64,000 bases of DNA, from positions 62,001 to 126,000 of the forward strand of contig NZ_JAAIVF010000007.1 in the NCBI RefSeq assembly GCF_029589495.1. The letters are read 5' to 3'. Both the position numbers and the translations under genes were made by a program. This DNA comes from Speluncibacter jeojiensis. GTDB taxonomy: Bacteria; Actinomycetota; Actinomycetes; Mycobacteriales; Mycobacteriaceae. Of this stretch, positions 48,390-57,460 are shown in pieces; position 1 is the first letter of the stretch, and the number at the start of each line of letters is the position of its first letter. The notes beneath the pieces were generated by a model that had not been told where the DNA came from, did not search any database, and was given only the letters and a program-made list of their open reading frames with translations.

Positions 48390-48430
48390 TACAGTAGTTT
48401 CAGTCACATCAGCAGCGCACGAAAATGCGC
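48390..48430 (+). promoter_or_regulatory. Leader of second 43-aa peptide gene
   Basis: TACAGT (48390-48395) is a possible -10. GCGCA...TGCGC (48415-48430) forms a small hairpin shortly before the GGAG at 48441. This mirrors the layout of copy 1. Confidence 0.4.
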
Positions 48431-48451
48431 CTGGTACTTAGGAGTTCGAAA

Positions 48452-48583
48452 ATGGGATCTACCGCTGCCAGCATGGGCGCATGGGGAAACGTTGCGAAGT
48501 ACGCGGGTCTCGCCGCGGGTCTCGCGGGCGGCCTGGCCTCCGCCGTCGGCATCGGCCTGCTGCTGGCCCCGATGTCTGCCTGA
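48452..48583 (+). CDS. 43-aa hydrophobic peptide, copy 2
   Basis: Paralogue of the gene at 48113, differing only at residues 26 (Ser to Gly), 30 (Gly to Ser) and 31 (Val to Ala). The ten bases before the start, including the ribosome site (GGAGTTCGAA), are identical in both copies. The remaining upstream DNA differs, so the duplicated unit is the coding region plus SD. Several DNA differences are silent, which suggests selection on the peptide. An 18-bp hairpin with TTCT ends the transcript at 48604-48650. See copy 1 for possible roles. Confidence 0.75.
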   Translation: MGSTAASMGAWGNVAKYAGLAAGLAGGLASAVGIGLLLAPMSA

Positions 48584-48603
48584 TCCCCTCAGGATCGCTT
48601 TCG

Positions 48604-48650
48604 GGCGAGGGTCGGCGCCGTGGTCTGGACGGCGCCGACCCTCGCCTTCT
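48604..48650 (+). terminator. Strong terminator after peptide copy 2
   Basis: A perfect 18-bp GC-rich stem (48604-48621 with 48629-48646) with a seven-base loop is followed by TTCT. Confidence 0.85.
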
Positions 48651-48653
48651 GCG

Positions 48654-48690
48654 TTCGCCCGGCCCCTCCCGTTGGGAGGGGTCGGGCGAA
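48654..48690 (-). terminator. Hairpin at the end of prfC
   Basis: A 17-bp stem with one G-T pair (48654-48670 with 48674-48690) and a GTT loop starts 17 nt after the prfC stop on the minus strand. It has no clear T-tract. It abuts the terminator of the converging peptide gene. Confidence 0.6.
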
Positions 48691-48706
48691 ACCAGTACCG
48701 GGACAG

Positions 48707-50350
48707 TCAGTCCGCGGTCGCAACCAACGGCTCGAGCGTGAGCTCGGGCAGTTCCTTCTGGATGTACTGCAGGCGCCACTTGTCGCTGAACAGTGCCAGC
48801 AGCACCCCGTCGCTGCGGGTGAACACCTCCACCCCGCGCTGACGACCCAACTCGTCCGCCGACTCGGCGTCGGTGCGCCGCGCCAACGCGTAACCGAGCG
48901 GTTCGAGCCGCGGCTCGACGTTGAACTCGGCCTTCATCCGGGCGACGACCACCTCGAACTGCATGGGGCCGACCGCGGCCAGCACCGGTGAGGCGTCGCC
49001 GCGGATGTCGTTGCGCAGCACCTGGACCACGCCCTCCGAGTCGAGTTGGTCGACAGCGCGGCGGAACTGCTTGTACTTGCTGGCGCTGTCCACCCGGACC
49101 ACCGAGAAGTGTTCGGGCGCAAAGGAAGGGATCGGGGGGAACTCGATCTTCTTGTCCACGTACAGCGTGTGCCCCGGCGCCAGCGCGGTCGCGTTGACCA
49201 GGCCCACGATGTCGCCGGGGAAGGCGGTGTCGACCGTCGACCGTTCGCGGCCGACGACCGTGTGCGCGTACTTCGTGGTGAACGGCTTGCCGGTCTGCGC
49301 GTGCGTGACGACCATTCCGCGCTCGAACGTGCCGGACACGATCCGCATGAACGCCAACCGATCCCGGTGCGCCGCATCCATACCGGCCTGCACCTTGAAC
49401 ACCACCGCGCTGAACGGATCGGTGGTCTGCCGCGCGGTCTCGTCGACGCCGAGCCGCTGACCGGGCGGCGGCGCGAGCGCGACCAGCGTGTCGAGGATCT
49501 GGTGCACCCCGAAGTTCAGCATCGCGGACGCGAAGATCACCGGCGAGGTCTGGCCGGCGAGGAACAGCTCCTGGTCGTGATCCTGACCGGTCGCCGAGAG
49601 CAGCTCGCTCTCCTCCGCGGCGGTCTGCCACGCGTCACCCTCGCGCTCGGCCGCGGCACTCGGGTCCAGCAACTCCTCAGGTGCGATCTTCGCCCCGCCG
49701 GCGGTCCGGGTGAACCGGACGTACTCGGTGGCAGCACCATCGATGCCGCGCCGGAGCAGACCGCGGAAGTCGCCCGCCACACCGACCGGCCAGAACAGCG
49801 GTGTCGGGGTCAGGCCGATCCGGTCGTTGATCTCGTCGAGCAGTTCCAGCGGCGCGCGGCCCGGACGGTCCCACTTGTTGATCACGGTGATGACCGGGAT
49901 CCCGCGGTGGCGGCACACCTGGAACAGCTTGAGCGTCTGCGGCTCGAGGCCCTTGGCCGCGTCGATCAGCATCACCGCCGCGTCGACCGCGGTGAGCACC
50001 CGGTAGGTGTCCTCGGAGAAGTCCGAGTGACCGGGGGTGTCCACCAGGTTGATCACGTTCGCCGGGGCGTCGTCGTCGCCGTCGGGCGCGGTGTAGTTGA
50101 ACTGCAGCGCGGTCGAGCTGACCGAGATACCGCGGGCCTTCTCCATCTCCATCCAGTCGGAGACGGTGGATTTGCGTCCGGCCTTGCCGTGGATGGCGCC
50201 GGCCTCGGAGATCACCCGGGCGTGCAGCGCGAGCGCCTCGGTGAGCGTCGACTTGCCGGCGTCGGGGTGGGAGATGACCGCGAAGGTGCGGCGACGGCCC
50301 GCTTCGGCGGCGACGGATTTGGCGGACGCCGGCACGGACTCGGTTGTCAC
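48707..50350 (-). CDS. prfC: Peptide chain release factor 3
   Basis: GTPase that recycles RF1/RF2 from the ribosome after termination. The 547 residues have the translational GTPase motifs HPDAGKSTL (G1), the conserved switch I, DTPGHSDF (G3) and NKWD (G4). The RF3-specific segments [20 protein letters not shown] and YALARR near the C-terminus are present. GTG 50350 follows GAGGAA. It is divergent from the acyl-AMP ligase gene. Confidence 0.95.
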   Translation of the reverse strand: MTTESVPASAKSVAAEAGRRRTFAVISHPDAGKSTLTEALALHARVISEAGAIHGKAGRKSTVSDWMEMEKARGISVSSTALQFNYTAPDGDDDAPANVINLVDTPGHSDFSEDTYRVLTAVDAAVMLIDAAKGLEPQTLKLFQVCRHRGIPVITVINKWDRPGRAPLELLDEINDRIGLTPTPLFWPVGVAGDFRGLLRRGIDGAATEYVRFTRTAGGAKIAPEELLDPSAAAEREGDAWQTAAEESELLSATGQDHDQELFLAGQTSPVIFASAMLNFGVHQILDTLVALAPPPGQRLGVDETARQTTDPFSAVVFKVQAGMDAAHRDRLAFMRIVSGTFERGMVVTHAQTGKPFTTKYAHTVVGRERSTVDTAFPGDIVGLVNATALAPGHTLYVDKKIEFPPIPSFAPEHFSVVRVDSASKYKQFRRAVDQLDSEGVVQVLRNDIRGDASPVLAAVGPMQFEVVVARMKAEFNVEPRLEPLGYALARRTDAESADELGRQRGVEVFTRSDGVLLALFSDKWRLQYIQKELPELTLEPLVATAD

Positions 50351-50541
50351 CGGGGATTCCTCACTTCACGGATCGGTTCGGGCGGAAGATTGACGGGTGG
50401 GCGGTCAGGGAGACCGGCAATCCAGGGTACTCGGGCTGCCCCGCGGCGCCGCAGGCGTGTAACACGCGGCCCGGCGCCGCGGAAAACCGGAGTGCAGGGC
50501 TCGCCGGCCGTGCGGGCCCGCCGAGGGGCGGAGGAGCAGCC

Positions 50542-52173
50542 GTGAGCAGGTTCACCGACGAGATGTTTGCCACCGCCGCCGCCAGCCCGCGCGGGCTGAT
50601 CACCGGCGAACCGCACGGCGCGGTGCGCCGCGACTGGGGTGAGGTCCACCGGTGCGCGAGGCATATGGCCGGCGCCTTCGCGGCGGCCGGTGTGGGCCGC
50701 GGCGACGCGGTCGGGGTGCTGGCGGGTGAACCTGCCGACATCGCGCCCGCCTGCCAGGCGATCTGGATGCGCGGCGCCGCCCTGACGATGCTGCACCAGC
50801 CGACTCCGCGCACCGACCTCGCGGTGTGGGCGCAGGACACCGAGATCGTGCTGCGGATGATCGACGCGCGGGTGGTGGTCGTCGGTGCGCCGTTCGAGGC
50901 CGCGCGGCCGCTGCTGCTCGAGCGCGGCGTCGTGGTGCTCACCGTCGACGAACTCGCCGCCGGTCCGGACAGCGACCCGCTCGAGGTCGCCGAGAGCGAC
51001 ATCGCGCTGCAGCAACTGACCTCGGGCTCGACCGGCCGGCCCAAGGCCGTGCAGATCACGCACGCCAACTTCTACGCGAACGCCTACGCGATGATCGACC
51101 GGGTCGAGTACTCGTTCGACAAGGATGTGCTGATCAGCTGGCTGCCGCTGTTCCACGACATGGGGATGATCGGATTTCTCGCGGTGCCGATGCAGGTCGG
51201 CGCGGAGGTTGTGGCGATCACGCCGCTGGAGTTCCTGCGCGCCCCGCTGCTGTGGGCCGAGCTGATCGGCAAGTACCGGGGCACGGTCACCGCGGCGCCG
51301 AACTTCGCCTACTCGCTGCTCGCGCGTCGGCTCCGGCAGGCGCCGGACGGTGGGGTCGACCTGAGCTCGGTGCGGTACATGTGGAACGGCGCCGAACCGG
51401 TCGACCCCGACACGATGATCGCGCTCGCCGATGCCGGCGCTCGCTTCGGCCTCGACCCGCGGGCGCTGGCGCCGTGCTACGGCATGGCGGAGACGACGCT
51501 GGCGGTGACGATCCCCGCGCCGCTGCAGGGACAGATCCTCGACGAGGTCGACCCCGACCTTCTCTCCGCTATGGGCACCGCGGTGCCGTCGACCCGCAGC
51601 AACGCGCGCCGGCTGGCCACCCTCGGCCCGTTGGTGGCGGGCCTTCAGGGGCGGGTGGTCGACGAGGAGGGGACCGTGCTCAACCCCCGTGGGGTCGGCG
51701 TCATCGAGGTACGCGGGGCCGCGGTCAGTCAGGGCTACCTGACGGTCGACGGGCCGGTACCCGCGCAGGATGCCGACGGCTGGCTCGACACCGGCGACGT
51801 CGGCTACTTCACCGAGGACGGGCTGGTCGTGGTGTGCGGACGCATCAAGGACGTGATCATCATGGGCGGGCGCAACATCTATCCGACCGACGTCGAACGC
51901 GCCGCCTGCGCTGTACGCGGGGTCCGCCCGGGCAATGCGGTCGCGGTGCGCCTCGACGCCGGCCTGAAGCGGGAGAGCTTCGCGGTCGTGGTGGAGACCA
52001 ACGACTTCCGCGATCACGCCGAGGTGCTGCGGATCGAGCACGACGTCGCCCATGCGGTGTTCGCCGAGGCGGGCGTGCGGCCCCGCATGGTCGCGGTGCT
52101 GGGGCCGGGAACGATCCCGAAGACCTCCTCGGGCAAGTTGCGGCGCGCCCGCTCGGCCGCCCTGCTGGGCTGA
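50542..52173 (+). CDS. Fatty-acyl-AMP/CoA ligase (Pks16/FadD-like)
   Basis: Adenylate-forming enzyme of 543 residues, equivalent by place to Rv1013 (pks16). Motifs are [18 protein letters not shown] (phosphate loop), the [10 protein letters not shown] region typical of FAAL-type ligases, [10 protein letters not shown] (A5), [11 protein letters not shown] (A7), [20 protein letters not shown] (A8) and the catalytic Lys in [10 protein letters not shown] (A10). The FAAL-like features suggest it loads a fatty acid as acyl-AMP onto a carrier protein, but no carrier is adjacent. GTG 50542 has GGAGGAG ahead. The upstream frame extension is rejected. Confidence 0.88.
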   Translation: MSRFTDEMFATAAASPRGLITGEPHGAVRRDWGEVHRCARHMAGAFAAAGVGRGDAVGVLAGEPADIAPACQAIWMRGAALTMLHQPTPRTDLAVWAQDTEIVLRMIDARVVVVGAPFEAARPLLLERGVVVLTVDELAAGPDSDPLEVAESDIALQQLTSGSTGRPKAVQITHANFYANAYAMIDRVEYSFDKDVLISWLPLFHDMGMIGFLAVPMQVGAEVVAITPLEFLRAPLLWAELIGKYRGTVTAAPNFAYSLLARRLRQAPDGGVDLSSVRYMWNGAEPVDPDTMIALADAGARFGLDPRALAPCYGMAETTLAVTIPAPLQGQILDEVDPDLLSAMGTAVPSTRSNARRLATLGPLVAGLQGRVVDEEGTVLNPRGVGVIEVRGAAVSQGYLTVDGPVPAQDADGWLDTGDVGYFTEDGLVVVCGRIKDVIIMGGRNIYPTDVERAACAVRGVRPGNAVAVRLDAGLKRESFAVVVETNDFRDHAEVLRIEHDVAHAVFAEAGVRPRMVAVLGPGTIPKTSSGKLRRARSAALLG

Positions 52174-52299
52174 CGCGGGTTCGCCCCGGTTGCCCGAGTT
52201 GCGCAGTCCCGCCGTGTAACTCGCGTCCAGGCGATAGCCTGATCGGGTACCCGCGTGCGGTACGCGCGCCCGGGCTTCCGGTCGGGGGAGTGATCGCCG

Positions 52300-53469
52300 A
52301 TGGGGTGGATCCGCACGTCAGCCGCAACGGTTGTCGCGATCGTCGTGACGGCCGCGTCGGCAACCGCGTACACCGCGTACACCGTGTTCGCCGCGCTGCC
52401 TGCCGCCGCCGCCGCGCCTGAGGACCCGCCCGGGACGGTGGTGGCGGTCGGCCCGCTCGACTCGCAGCACCGGTTGCCCGGCGCGGCCCGGAATCTCCTG
52501 GTCACCTACTGGTCGGAGGGCCCGCACGACCTGCCGATGCTCAGCACCGGGGCGGTCTACGTGCCGCCCGGCACTCCGCCGGCCGGCGGTTGGCCGGTGG
52601 TGTCCTGGGCACACGGCACCACCGGACTGGCGGACGGTTGCGCGCCGACCGTCGAGAAGCCCGTGCCGAACGCGGTCGCCTACCTGACACACTGGCTCGG
52701 CCAGGGCTACGCGGTGGTCGCCACCGACTACGTGGGCCTCGGAACGCCGGGCCTGCTGCCATACCTGGACGGACGGTCGGCGGCGCACAGCGTGATCGAC
52801 ATGGTCCGGGCCGCGCGGTCGGTCGACCGCGACCTGGCCGCCCGCTGGATCGTCGTCGGCCAGTCCGAGGGCGGCCAGGCCGCGATGTTCACCGCGCGAC
52901 TGGCCACCGGGTATGCGCCGGAACTCGATTACCGGGGCGCGGTCGCCACCGGCGTCCCCTCGAACATCGAGACACTGTTGCCGCTCGGTGGGCCTCAGTT
53001 CCCGCCGCTGCCGCTCGTCGGCACCGGCGTGTTCATGGCCTACCTGTTGGCCGGCATGCAGGCCTACTACCCGGATCTCGACGTCGGCTCCTACCTCAGC
53101 CCGTTCGGGCAGACGGTGGTCAACGAGGTGCAGGGCCTGTGCTATCCGCAGGCCGCCGCCCGATTCGGGCACGTGTCGATCGGACAGTTGCTGTCCCGCT
53201 CCGTCGACACGCCGGGCCTGCGGGCCCTGGCCGCGCGCCTGCTGGCCATTCCGACCAGCGGCTACGACCGGCCGATCTTCCTCGGCCAGGGACTGATCGA
53301 CACGATGGTTCCGGCGGTCCTGACCGCCAAGCTCGTCGCCGACCTGGCGGCGAACCGAGTGGACTTCACCCTCCACGCCTATCCGACCGGCCACGTTCAG
53401 ACGGTCGCCGCCGCGCTGCCGGACACGACGCCGTTCGTGGCGCGACTGCTGCCGGTCAGTCCGCGGTGA
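52300..53469 (+). CDS. Secreted lipase/esterase (LIP family)
   Basis: An alpha/beta hydrolase of 389 residues with an N-terminal signal or anchor (IRTSAATVVAIVVTAASATAY...). The nucleophile elbow is GQSEGG with Ser189. Other landmarks are VVSWAHGTTGLADGCAP with the oxyanion hole, YAVVATDYVGLGTPG and a C-terminal YPTGHVQTV that offers the catalytic His. FLGQGLIDTMVP likely carries the Asp. This is the pattern of the fungal-type secretory lipases found in mycolata. ATG 52300 follows a GGGGGAG run. Its stop overlaps the end of the convergent membrane-protein gene by 14 nt. Confidence 0.85.
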   Translation: MGWIRTSAATVVAIVVTAASATAYTAYTVFAALPAAAAAPEDPPGTVVAVGPLDSQHRLPGAARNLLVTYWSEGPHDLPMLSTGAVYVPPGTPPAGGWPVVSWAHGTTGLADGCAPTVEKPVPNAVAYLTHWLGQGYAVVATDYVGLGTPGLLPYLDGRSAAHSVIDMVRAARSVDRDLAARWIVVGQSEGGQAAMFTARLATGYAPELDYRGAVATGVPSNIETLLPLGGPQFPPLPLVGTGVFMAYLLAGMQAYYPDLDVGSYLSPFGQTVVNEVQGLCYPQAAARFGHVSIGQLLSRSVDTPGLRALAARLLAIPTSGYDRPIFLGQGLIDTMVPAVLTAKLVADLAANRVDFTLHAYPTGHVQTVAAALPDTTPFVARLLPVSPR

Positions 53470-53827
53470 AGAACAGGTCCATGCTGACGAAGAACCAGGC
53501 GAGCAGGCCGGCGAGCGCGAGAAACGCGATGGCCAGCGGGAGGGCGAACTGGCGGGCGGGGCGCGACGGGATCGTCGCCAACGTGCACAGCAGGACCGCA
53601 ACGCCGGGGACGGCCCAACTGACCCAATACCCGACAGCGGGTGGGTCGATACTCAACGGCAGGCCCTCGGGGTGCACCGACGGTTGCGGCACATCGAAGA
53701 CACTCTGCATCCACCACACGAACGGGACGTAACCGAGCACCGCGAGCGCTGCACCCGCCGCCGCACCGAGCGTGATCCGTAGCGACTTGCCGGTCGACGC
53801 GGGCACCACTGGCTCGGTCTGGTTCAT
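53456..53827 (-). CDS. Small membrane protein, unknown function
   Basis: A 123-residue protein with three hydrophobic helices (about 16-38, 67-85 and 94-116) separated by a loop with PQPSVHPEGLPLSIDPP. It has no recognised family. ATG 53827 lies 11 nt after the pth stop on the same strand, so it is probably translated from the rplY-pth transcript. The open frame extends into pth but is rejected because pth is clear. The last 14 nt overlap the lipase 3' end. Confidence 0.65.
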   Translation of the reverse strand: MNQTEPVVPASTGKSLRITLGAAAGAALAVLGYVPFVWWMQSVFDVPQPSVHPEGLPLSIDPPAVGYWVSWAVPGVAVLLCTLATIPSRPARQFALPLAIAFLALAGLLAWFFVSMDLFFTAD

Positions 53828-53838
53828 CGGCTCGCCGC

Positions 53839-54420
53839 TCAGCGGCCGTGCACTTGGTTCTGCGCGGCCTCGAGCCCGTGCTCGAGCAGCTGCTCGACCG
53901 CATCGGCGGCTTCCTCGCAGACGAGGTCCAACTCCTTGCGCTCGGCCGCGGAGAACGGCTTGAGCACGTACGCAGCCGGGTCCATCCGGCCCGGCGGGCG
54001 GCCGATGCCGACCCGCACCCGCAGGTAGTCCTTGGTGCCCAACGACGAGCTGATCGAGCGCAGCCCGTTGTGCCCGCCCTCGCCGCCGCCGAGCTTGAGC
54101 CGCACGGTGCCGAAGTCCAGGTCCAGCTCGTCGTGCACGACGACGACGTTGGCGGGGTCGATGGAGAAGAACTGCGCGCACCCGGCGACCGGACGGCCCG
54201 AGAGGTTCATGAACGTGCGGGGCTTGGCCAGCACCACCGATCGGCCCGCCATCCGGCCCTGAATGATCTCCGCGCCACTTCGCTTGTGCGCGCTGAACTT
54301 TCCGCCCATGCGTGCCGCGAGCACGTCGGCGACCATGAATCCGACGTTGTGGCGGGTGCGCTCGTACTGCGGGCCGGGGTTGCCGAGTCCGGCGACCAGG
54401 GCAGGGGCATGGGTGCTCAC
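53839..54420 (-). CDS. pth: Peptidyl-tRNA hydrolase
   Basis: Releases tRNA from prematurely dropped peptidyl-tRNA. The 193 residues contain the substrate Asn14 in [10 protein letters not shown], catalytic His24 in TRHNVGF, the [10 protein letters not shown] motif, [12 protein letters not shown] and [16 protein letters not shown] 54420 fits the family. It follows rplY, as in Rv1014c/Rv1015c, with a large hairpin between them. Confidence 0.95.
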   Translation of the reverse strand: MSTHAPALVAGLGNPGPQYERTRHNVGFMVADVLAARMGGKFSAHKRSGAEIIQGRMAGRSVVLAKPRTFMNLSGRPVAGCAQFFSIDPANVVVVHDELDLDFGTVRLKLGGGEGGHNGLRSISSSLGTKDYLRVRVGIGRPPGRMDPAAYVLKPFSAAERKELDLVCEEAADAVEQLLEHGLEAAQNQVHGR

Positions 54421-54457
54421 GTGTTCATCCTGTCAGGGCGGGTGCGGGGCGCTCAAC

Positions 54458-54500
54458 GCAGCAGCGGCGCGCCACCGGATAGGTGGCGCGCCGCTGCTGC
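54458..54500 (-). terminator. 19-bp hairpin between rplY and pth
   Basis: A perfect 19-bp stem (54458-54476 with 54482-54500) with a GGATA loop lies 16 nt after the rplY stop. The T-tract is weak, so it may reduce pth expression relative to rplY instead of ending transcription completely. Confidence 0.75.
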
Positions 54501-54516
54501 TGGTGCAGAGAGTCGA

Positions 54517-55119
54517 TCAGGCCTCGGCCTCGGCCTCGGTGGCCTCGCCCTCGGCGCCCTCCTCGGCCGGTGCGGCCTGGGCTTCGACGATGTTCACCAG
54601 CAGCAGCTCGGCGTCGTCCTGCAGCGCGGTGCCGGAGGGCAGGGTGACCTGTCCGGCCAGGAACTGGGTGCCGACCTCGGCACCCGCAATCGACACCTCG
54701 ACCTGCTCCGGGATCGACAGCGCGTCGGCCTCGAGCTTGATGGTGGTGGCCTCCTGGGTGACCAGCGCGCCCGGGCCGGCCTCGCCCACGAGCACGATCG
54801 GCACCTCGACGGTGACCTTCTCGCCCTTCTTGACGACCAGCAGGTCGGCATGCTCGATGTAGTTGCGGATCGGGTGCACGACGACCGACTTGGTCAGCGC
54901 CAGCTGCTCCTTGCCGTCGATGTCCAGCGAGAGCACGGCGTTGGTGCCGTGTGCACGCAGCACGGCCGCGAAGTCGCGGGTCGGCAGGTTCAGGTGCACC
55001 GGGTCGGTGCCGTGACCGTAGAGGACCGCAGGAACCTGTCCGTCGCGGCGCGCACGGCGCGCGGCACCCTTACCGAATTCGGTGCGGACTGCGGCGGTGA
55101 GACGGTTGGCGTCAGACAT
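54517..55119 (-). CDS. rplY: 50S ribosomal protein L25, CTC type
   Basis: A 200-residue L25 with the extra C-terminal CTC domain (general stress protein Ctc form), which binds 5S rRNA. The N-terminal L25 fold includes [20 protein letters not shown] and the C-terminal TL5-like beta domain contains [13 protein letters not shown]. An acidic Glu/Ala tail closes it. ATG 55119 has GGAG and the family start; the frame is open further upstream to 55233. pth follows. A leader of about 150 nt is predicted from the -10 at 55282-55287. Confidence 0.95.
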   Translation of the reverse strand: MSDANRLTAAVRTEFGKGAARRARRDGQVPAVLYGHGTDPVHLNLPTRDFAAVLRAHGTNAVLSLDIDGKEQLALTKSVVVHPIRNYIEHADLLVVKKGEKVTVEVPIVLVGEAGPGALVTQEATTIKLEADALSIPEQVEVSIAGAEVGTQFLAGQVTLPSGTALQDDAELLLVNIVEAQAAPAEEGAEGEATEAEAEA

Positions 55120-55281
55120 GACGGGCTCCTTCGCGAATGGGTGGTAGGTGTTCTTGTCGCGGCGGATGCGCTCGCGCGAACACGACCCGAGGGAAGCCCG
55201 AGAGTCGTAGTCGCGTCGATCACGGTGAGCCAAACTGGAGACGAACTCGAATGGTTCACCCTCGCCGAGACAACTCGAAAG

Positions 55282-55287
55282 AGCCTA
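55282..55287 (-). promoter_or_regulatory. -10 box TAGGCT for rplY
   Basis: TAGGCT on the minus strand predicts a start about 155 nt before the rplY ATG, leaving a leader long enough for regulation. It is the same hexamer as in several other promoters in this window. Confidence 0.4.
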
Positions 55288-55294
55288 CCGTACG

Positions 55295-55325
55295 GGCGGC
55301 GGCGTCGCGAACCGGCGCCGCCGCC
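55295..55325 (-). terminator. Hairpin after the flavoprotein gene
   Basis: A ten-base GGCGGCGGCG arm (55295-55304) pairs with 55316-55325 just after the stop at 55332. No T-tract follows on the minus strand, so termination is uncertain. Confidence 0.45.
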
Positions 55326-55331
55326 GGCAGG

Positions 55332-56810
55332 TCAGCTCGCGGCCGCTGCGGACCGTCCCGCGCGGCGGCCGAAGAAGCTGCCGTCGCCGAGTGAGGCTCC
55401 GGACGCGTAGCCGCCCGCGCACACGCCAGAGGTGCAGCGGCCCGCCGCGAACAGGCCTGGGATCGGCTCGCCGGACACGTGCACCACCTCGGAGTCGACG
55501 CTGGTGCGCAGGCCGCCGAGTGTGAACCCGCCGGTCATGCCGCGCAGGTCGATGGCCGCGACGGGCGATCCGATCGGCTTGGTCCACTCGGCCTTCTTGC
55601 CGAACATCGGGTCCTCGCCGTTCGCCGCGTGCCGGTTGTAGACGTCGACCGTCGCCTGCAGCGCGCCGCCGGGCAGTCCCATCTCCGCCTCGAGTTCCTC
55701 GACGGTCTCGCACACCCACTTCGGCTTGTGGCGCAGGAACGGGGTCGCGCTCGGCCGGGTGTGGGCCTCGTCGTGCGCGGCCTCGTCGATGATCAGGAAC
55801 GCCTCGTTCTTGTTCTCGTACAACGTGGCCTGGCCGACGCGGCCCGGGTAGGTGTCCTCATTGATGTATCGCTGCCCCCGGCCGTTGACCAGGATCCCGC
55901 GGATGTACAGCTGCGGGTCGCAGAAGAACGCGACCTCGGCGGCGTCCATGTGCGCCAGGTCCGCGCCGAGGGCCTGCGCCATCTGGATCGCGCGGCCGTC
56001 GTGCTCCTCGATCGACGCGGCGGGCCGGCCGACCATCTTCGGCGCGTACGACCGCAGCATCGTGTCGTTGTAGGCGAAGCTGCCGGTCGCCAGCACGACT
56101 CCGCGTCGGGCGCGGAAGGTCACCTGCTTGCCGTACTGCTTGGCGACCAGCCCGACCACCCGTCCGTCCGCGTCGACGACCAGCGTCTGCGCGCGAACGT
56201 CGTACTCGGCGCGCACCCCGAGCGCGGTGGCGGTGTCAACCAGCGGCTTCATCAGCATGTAGCCGCCGCCGCGCTCGCCGCCGCTCTGCTTGTCGGACAT
56301 CTGTGGGACGTGGCCGCGTGGCGCGGCCGGGATGGTGGCGTTGAACGGCGCCGCGTTCTCACCGCCGGTGTACTGCAGGCCGTCGTCGTACGGCGGCTCC
56401 CAGCCCGGCTCGCCCCAGAAGCTCTCCTTGAACGGCACCCCGCACTCGTCGACCAGCCAGTGGTAGTGGTCGACGCTGCCCTCGCAGTAGGCGTCGATCT
56501 TCGCCTCGTCGGTCCCCGGCCCGAGCGCGGCCTTCATGAACGCCTTCATGTTCTCGACGGTGTCCTCGAAGCCGCAGGCCTTCTGCAACGGGGTGCCGCC
56601 GCCCATGTAGATGAAGCCACCGGCCATGGCGGCCGCGCCACCCCACCCGCCGGTGCGCTCGAGCACCAGCACGTCGGCCCCGGCCTGGGCGGCGGCGACC
56701 GCGGCGGAGGCCCCCGCCACACCGAAACCGGCGATCACCACGTCGGCTTCGTGGTCCCAGTGGGCGATCTGGTCTGCGGGCAGCGGACGGATCGAGGTGG
56801 CATCGGGCAT
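55332..56810 (-). CDS. FAD-dependent oxidoreductase, fumarate reductase/KstD-like
   Basis: A 492-residue flavoprotein of the fumarate-reductase/3-ketosteroid-dehydrogenase superfamily. The N-terminal FAD motif is VVIAGFGVAGASAAVAA (GFGVAG at 28-33), followed by VLVLERTGGWGGAAAMAGG. RGVVLATGSFAYND is the second dinucleotide contact, and the C-terminal FAAGRCTSGVCAGGYASGASLG closes the FAD site. The substrate is not certain; steroid or another enone is possible. ATG 56810 follows AGAGGA; the longer frame to 56855 is rejected. No KstR-like box was seen before it. Confidence 0.85.
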   Translation of the reverse strand: MPDATSIRPLPADQIAHWDHEADVVIAGFGVAGASAAVAAAQAGADVLVLERTGGWGGAAAMAGGFIYMGGGTPLQKACGFEDTVENMKAFMKAALGPGTDEAKIDAYCEGSVDHYHWLVDECGVPFKESFWGEPGWEPPYDDGLQYTGGENAAPFNATIPAAPRGHVPQMSDKQSGGERGGGYMLMKPLVDTATALGVRAEYDVRAQTLVVDADGRVVGLVAKQYGKQVTFRARRGVVLATGSFAYNDTMLRSYAPKMVGRPAASIEEHDGRAIQMAQALGADLAHMDAAEVAFFCDPQLYIRGILVNGRGQRYINEDTYPGRVGQATLYENKNEAFLIIDEAAHDEAHTRPSATPFLRHKPKWVCETVEELEAEMGLPGGALQATVDVYNRHAANGEDPMFGKKAEWTKPIGSPVAAIDLRGMTGGFTLGGLRTSVDSEVVHVSGEPIPGLFAAGRCTSGVCAGGYASGASLGDGSFFGRRAGRSAAAAS

Positions 56811-56939
56811 GGCAGGTCCTCTCGCAGATATTCGGGTCGGCATGACATTCGGCATGCCACGCTGATCCTGGTGTGTACCCGCCGGCCGTGAGGGCGGGGA
56901 AGGTGCTTCCCGGTCAGCGGTCGGACGTGGAACAGGCCC

Positions 56940-57299
56940 CTACTCCGGCAGGATCTCCAGAATGTTCTCGACCGGCCGGGCCAGCCGCACGCCGCGCTCG
57001 GTGACGACCAGCGGCCGCTCGATCAGGATCGGGTGCGCGATCATGGCGTCGAGCAGCTCGTCGTCGGATGCGTCGGCGAGCCCGAGCTCCTTGTAGATGT
57101 CCTCTTTGGCGCGGATCGCCTGGCGCACCTGCAGCCCGGCCTGCTCGATCAGCGAGGCGAGCTCCGCGCGCGTCGGCGGCTCGTCGAGGTAGTTCACGAT
57201 GGTCGGCTCGATGCCGTTGTCGCGCAGCAACTGCAGCGTCTTGCGGGACGTGCTGCAGCGCCTGTTGTGATAGATGGTGGCGTTGGACTGGTCGCTCAT
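56940..57299 (-). CDS. ArsC/Spx-family arsenate reductase-like protein
   Basis: A 119-residue thioredoxin-fold protein with the family motif YHNRRCSTSRKTLQLL, where Cys15 is the nucleophile, and the late RPLVVTERGVRLARP motif with the arsenate-binding Arg residues. It belongs to the glutaredoxin-linked ArsC/YfgD group. No arsenic transporter or ArsR regulator is adjacent, so an arsenic role in this organism is not shown. ATG 57299 starts within a short 161-nt gap from the divergent egtA. Confidence 0.85.
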   Translation of the reverse strand: MSDQSNATIYHNRRCSTSRKTLQLLRDNGIEPTIVNYLDEPPTRAELASLIEQAGLQVRQAIRAKEDIYKELGLADASDDELLDAMIAHPILIERPLVVTERGVRLARPVENILEILPE

Positions 57300-57460
57300 G
57301 TCGTCAGCCTATCGGCCGGGTGCGACAGGGGCGGCGACACAACGGGCCCTTGCGGATTCCTCGCATTCGGGCCGTCGGCGCTCTACTCTCGGGAACGCAC
57401 GGTTGATCGCACGCGGGGGCGTTCTGCGCGGCCCCGCCGAGGATCCGGTCCGGAGGCCGC

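Noticed and set aside
56811-56939. KstR-like operator before the flavoprotein gene
   Set aside because: I looked because of the steroid-dehydrogenase-like fold, but no AAC-N2-GTT palindrome is present.
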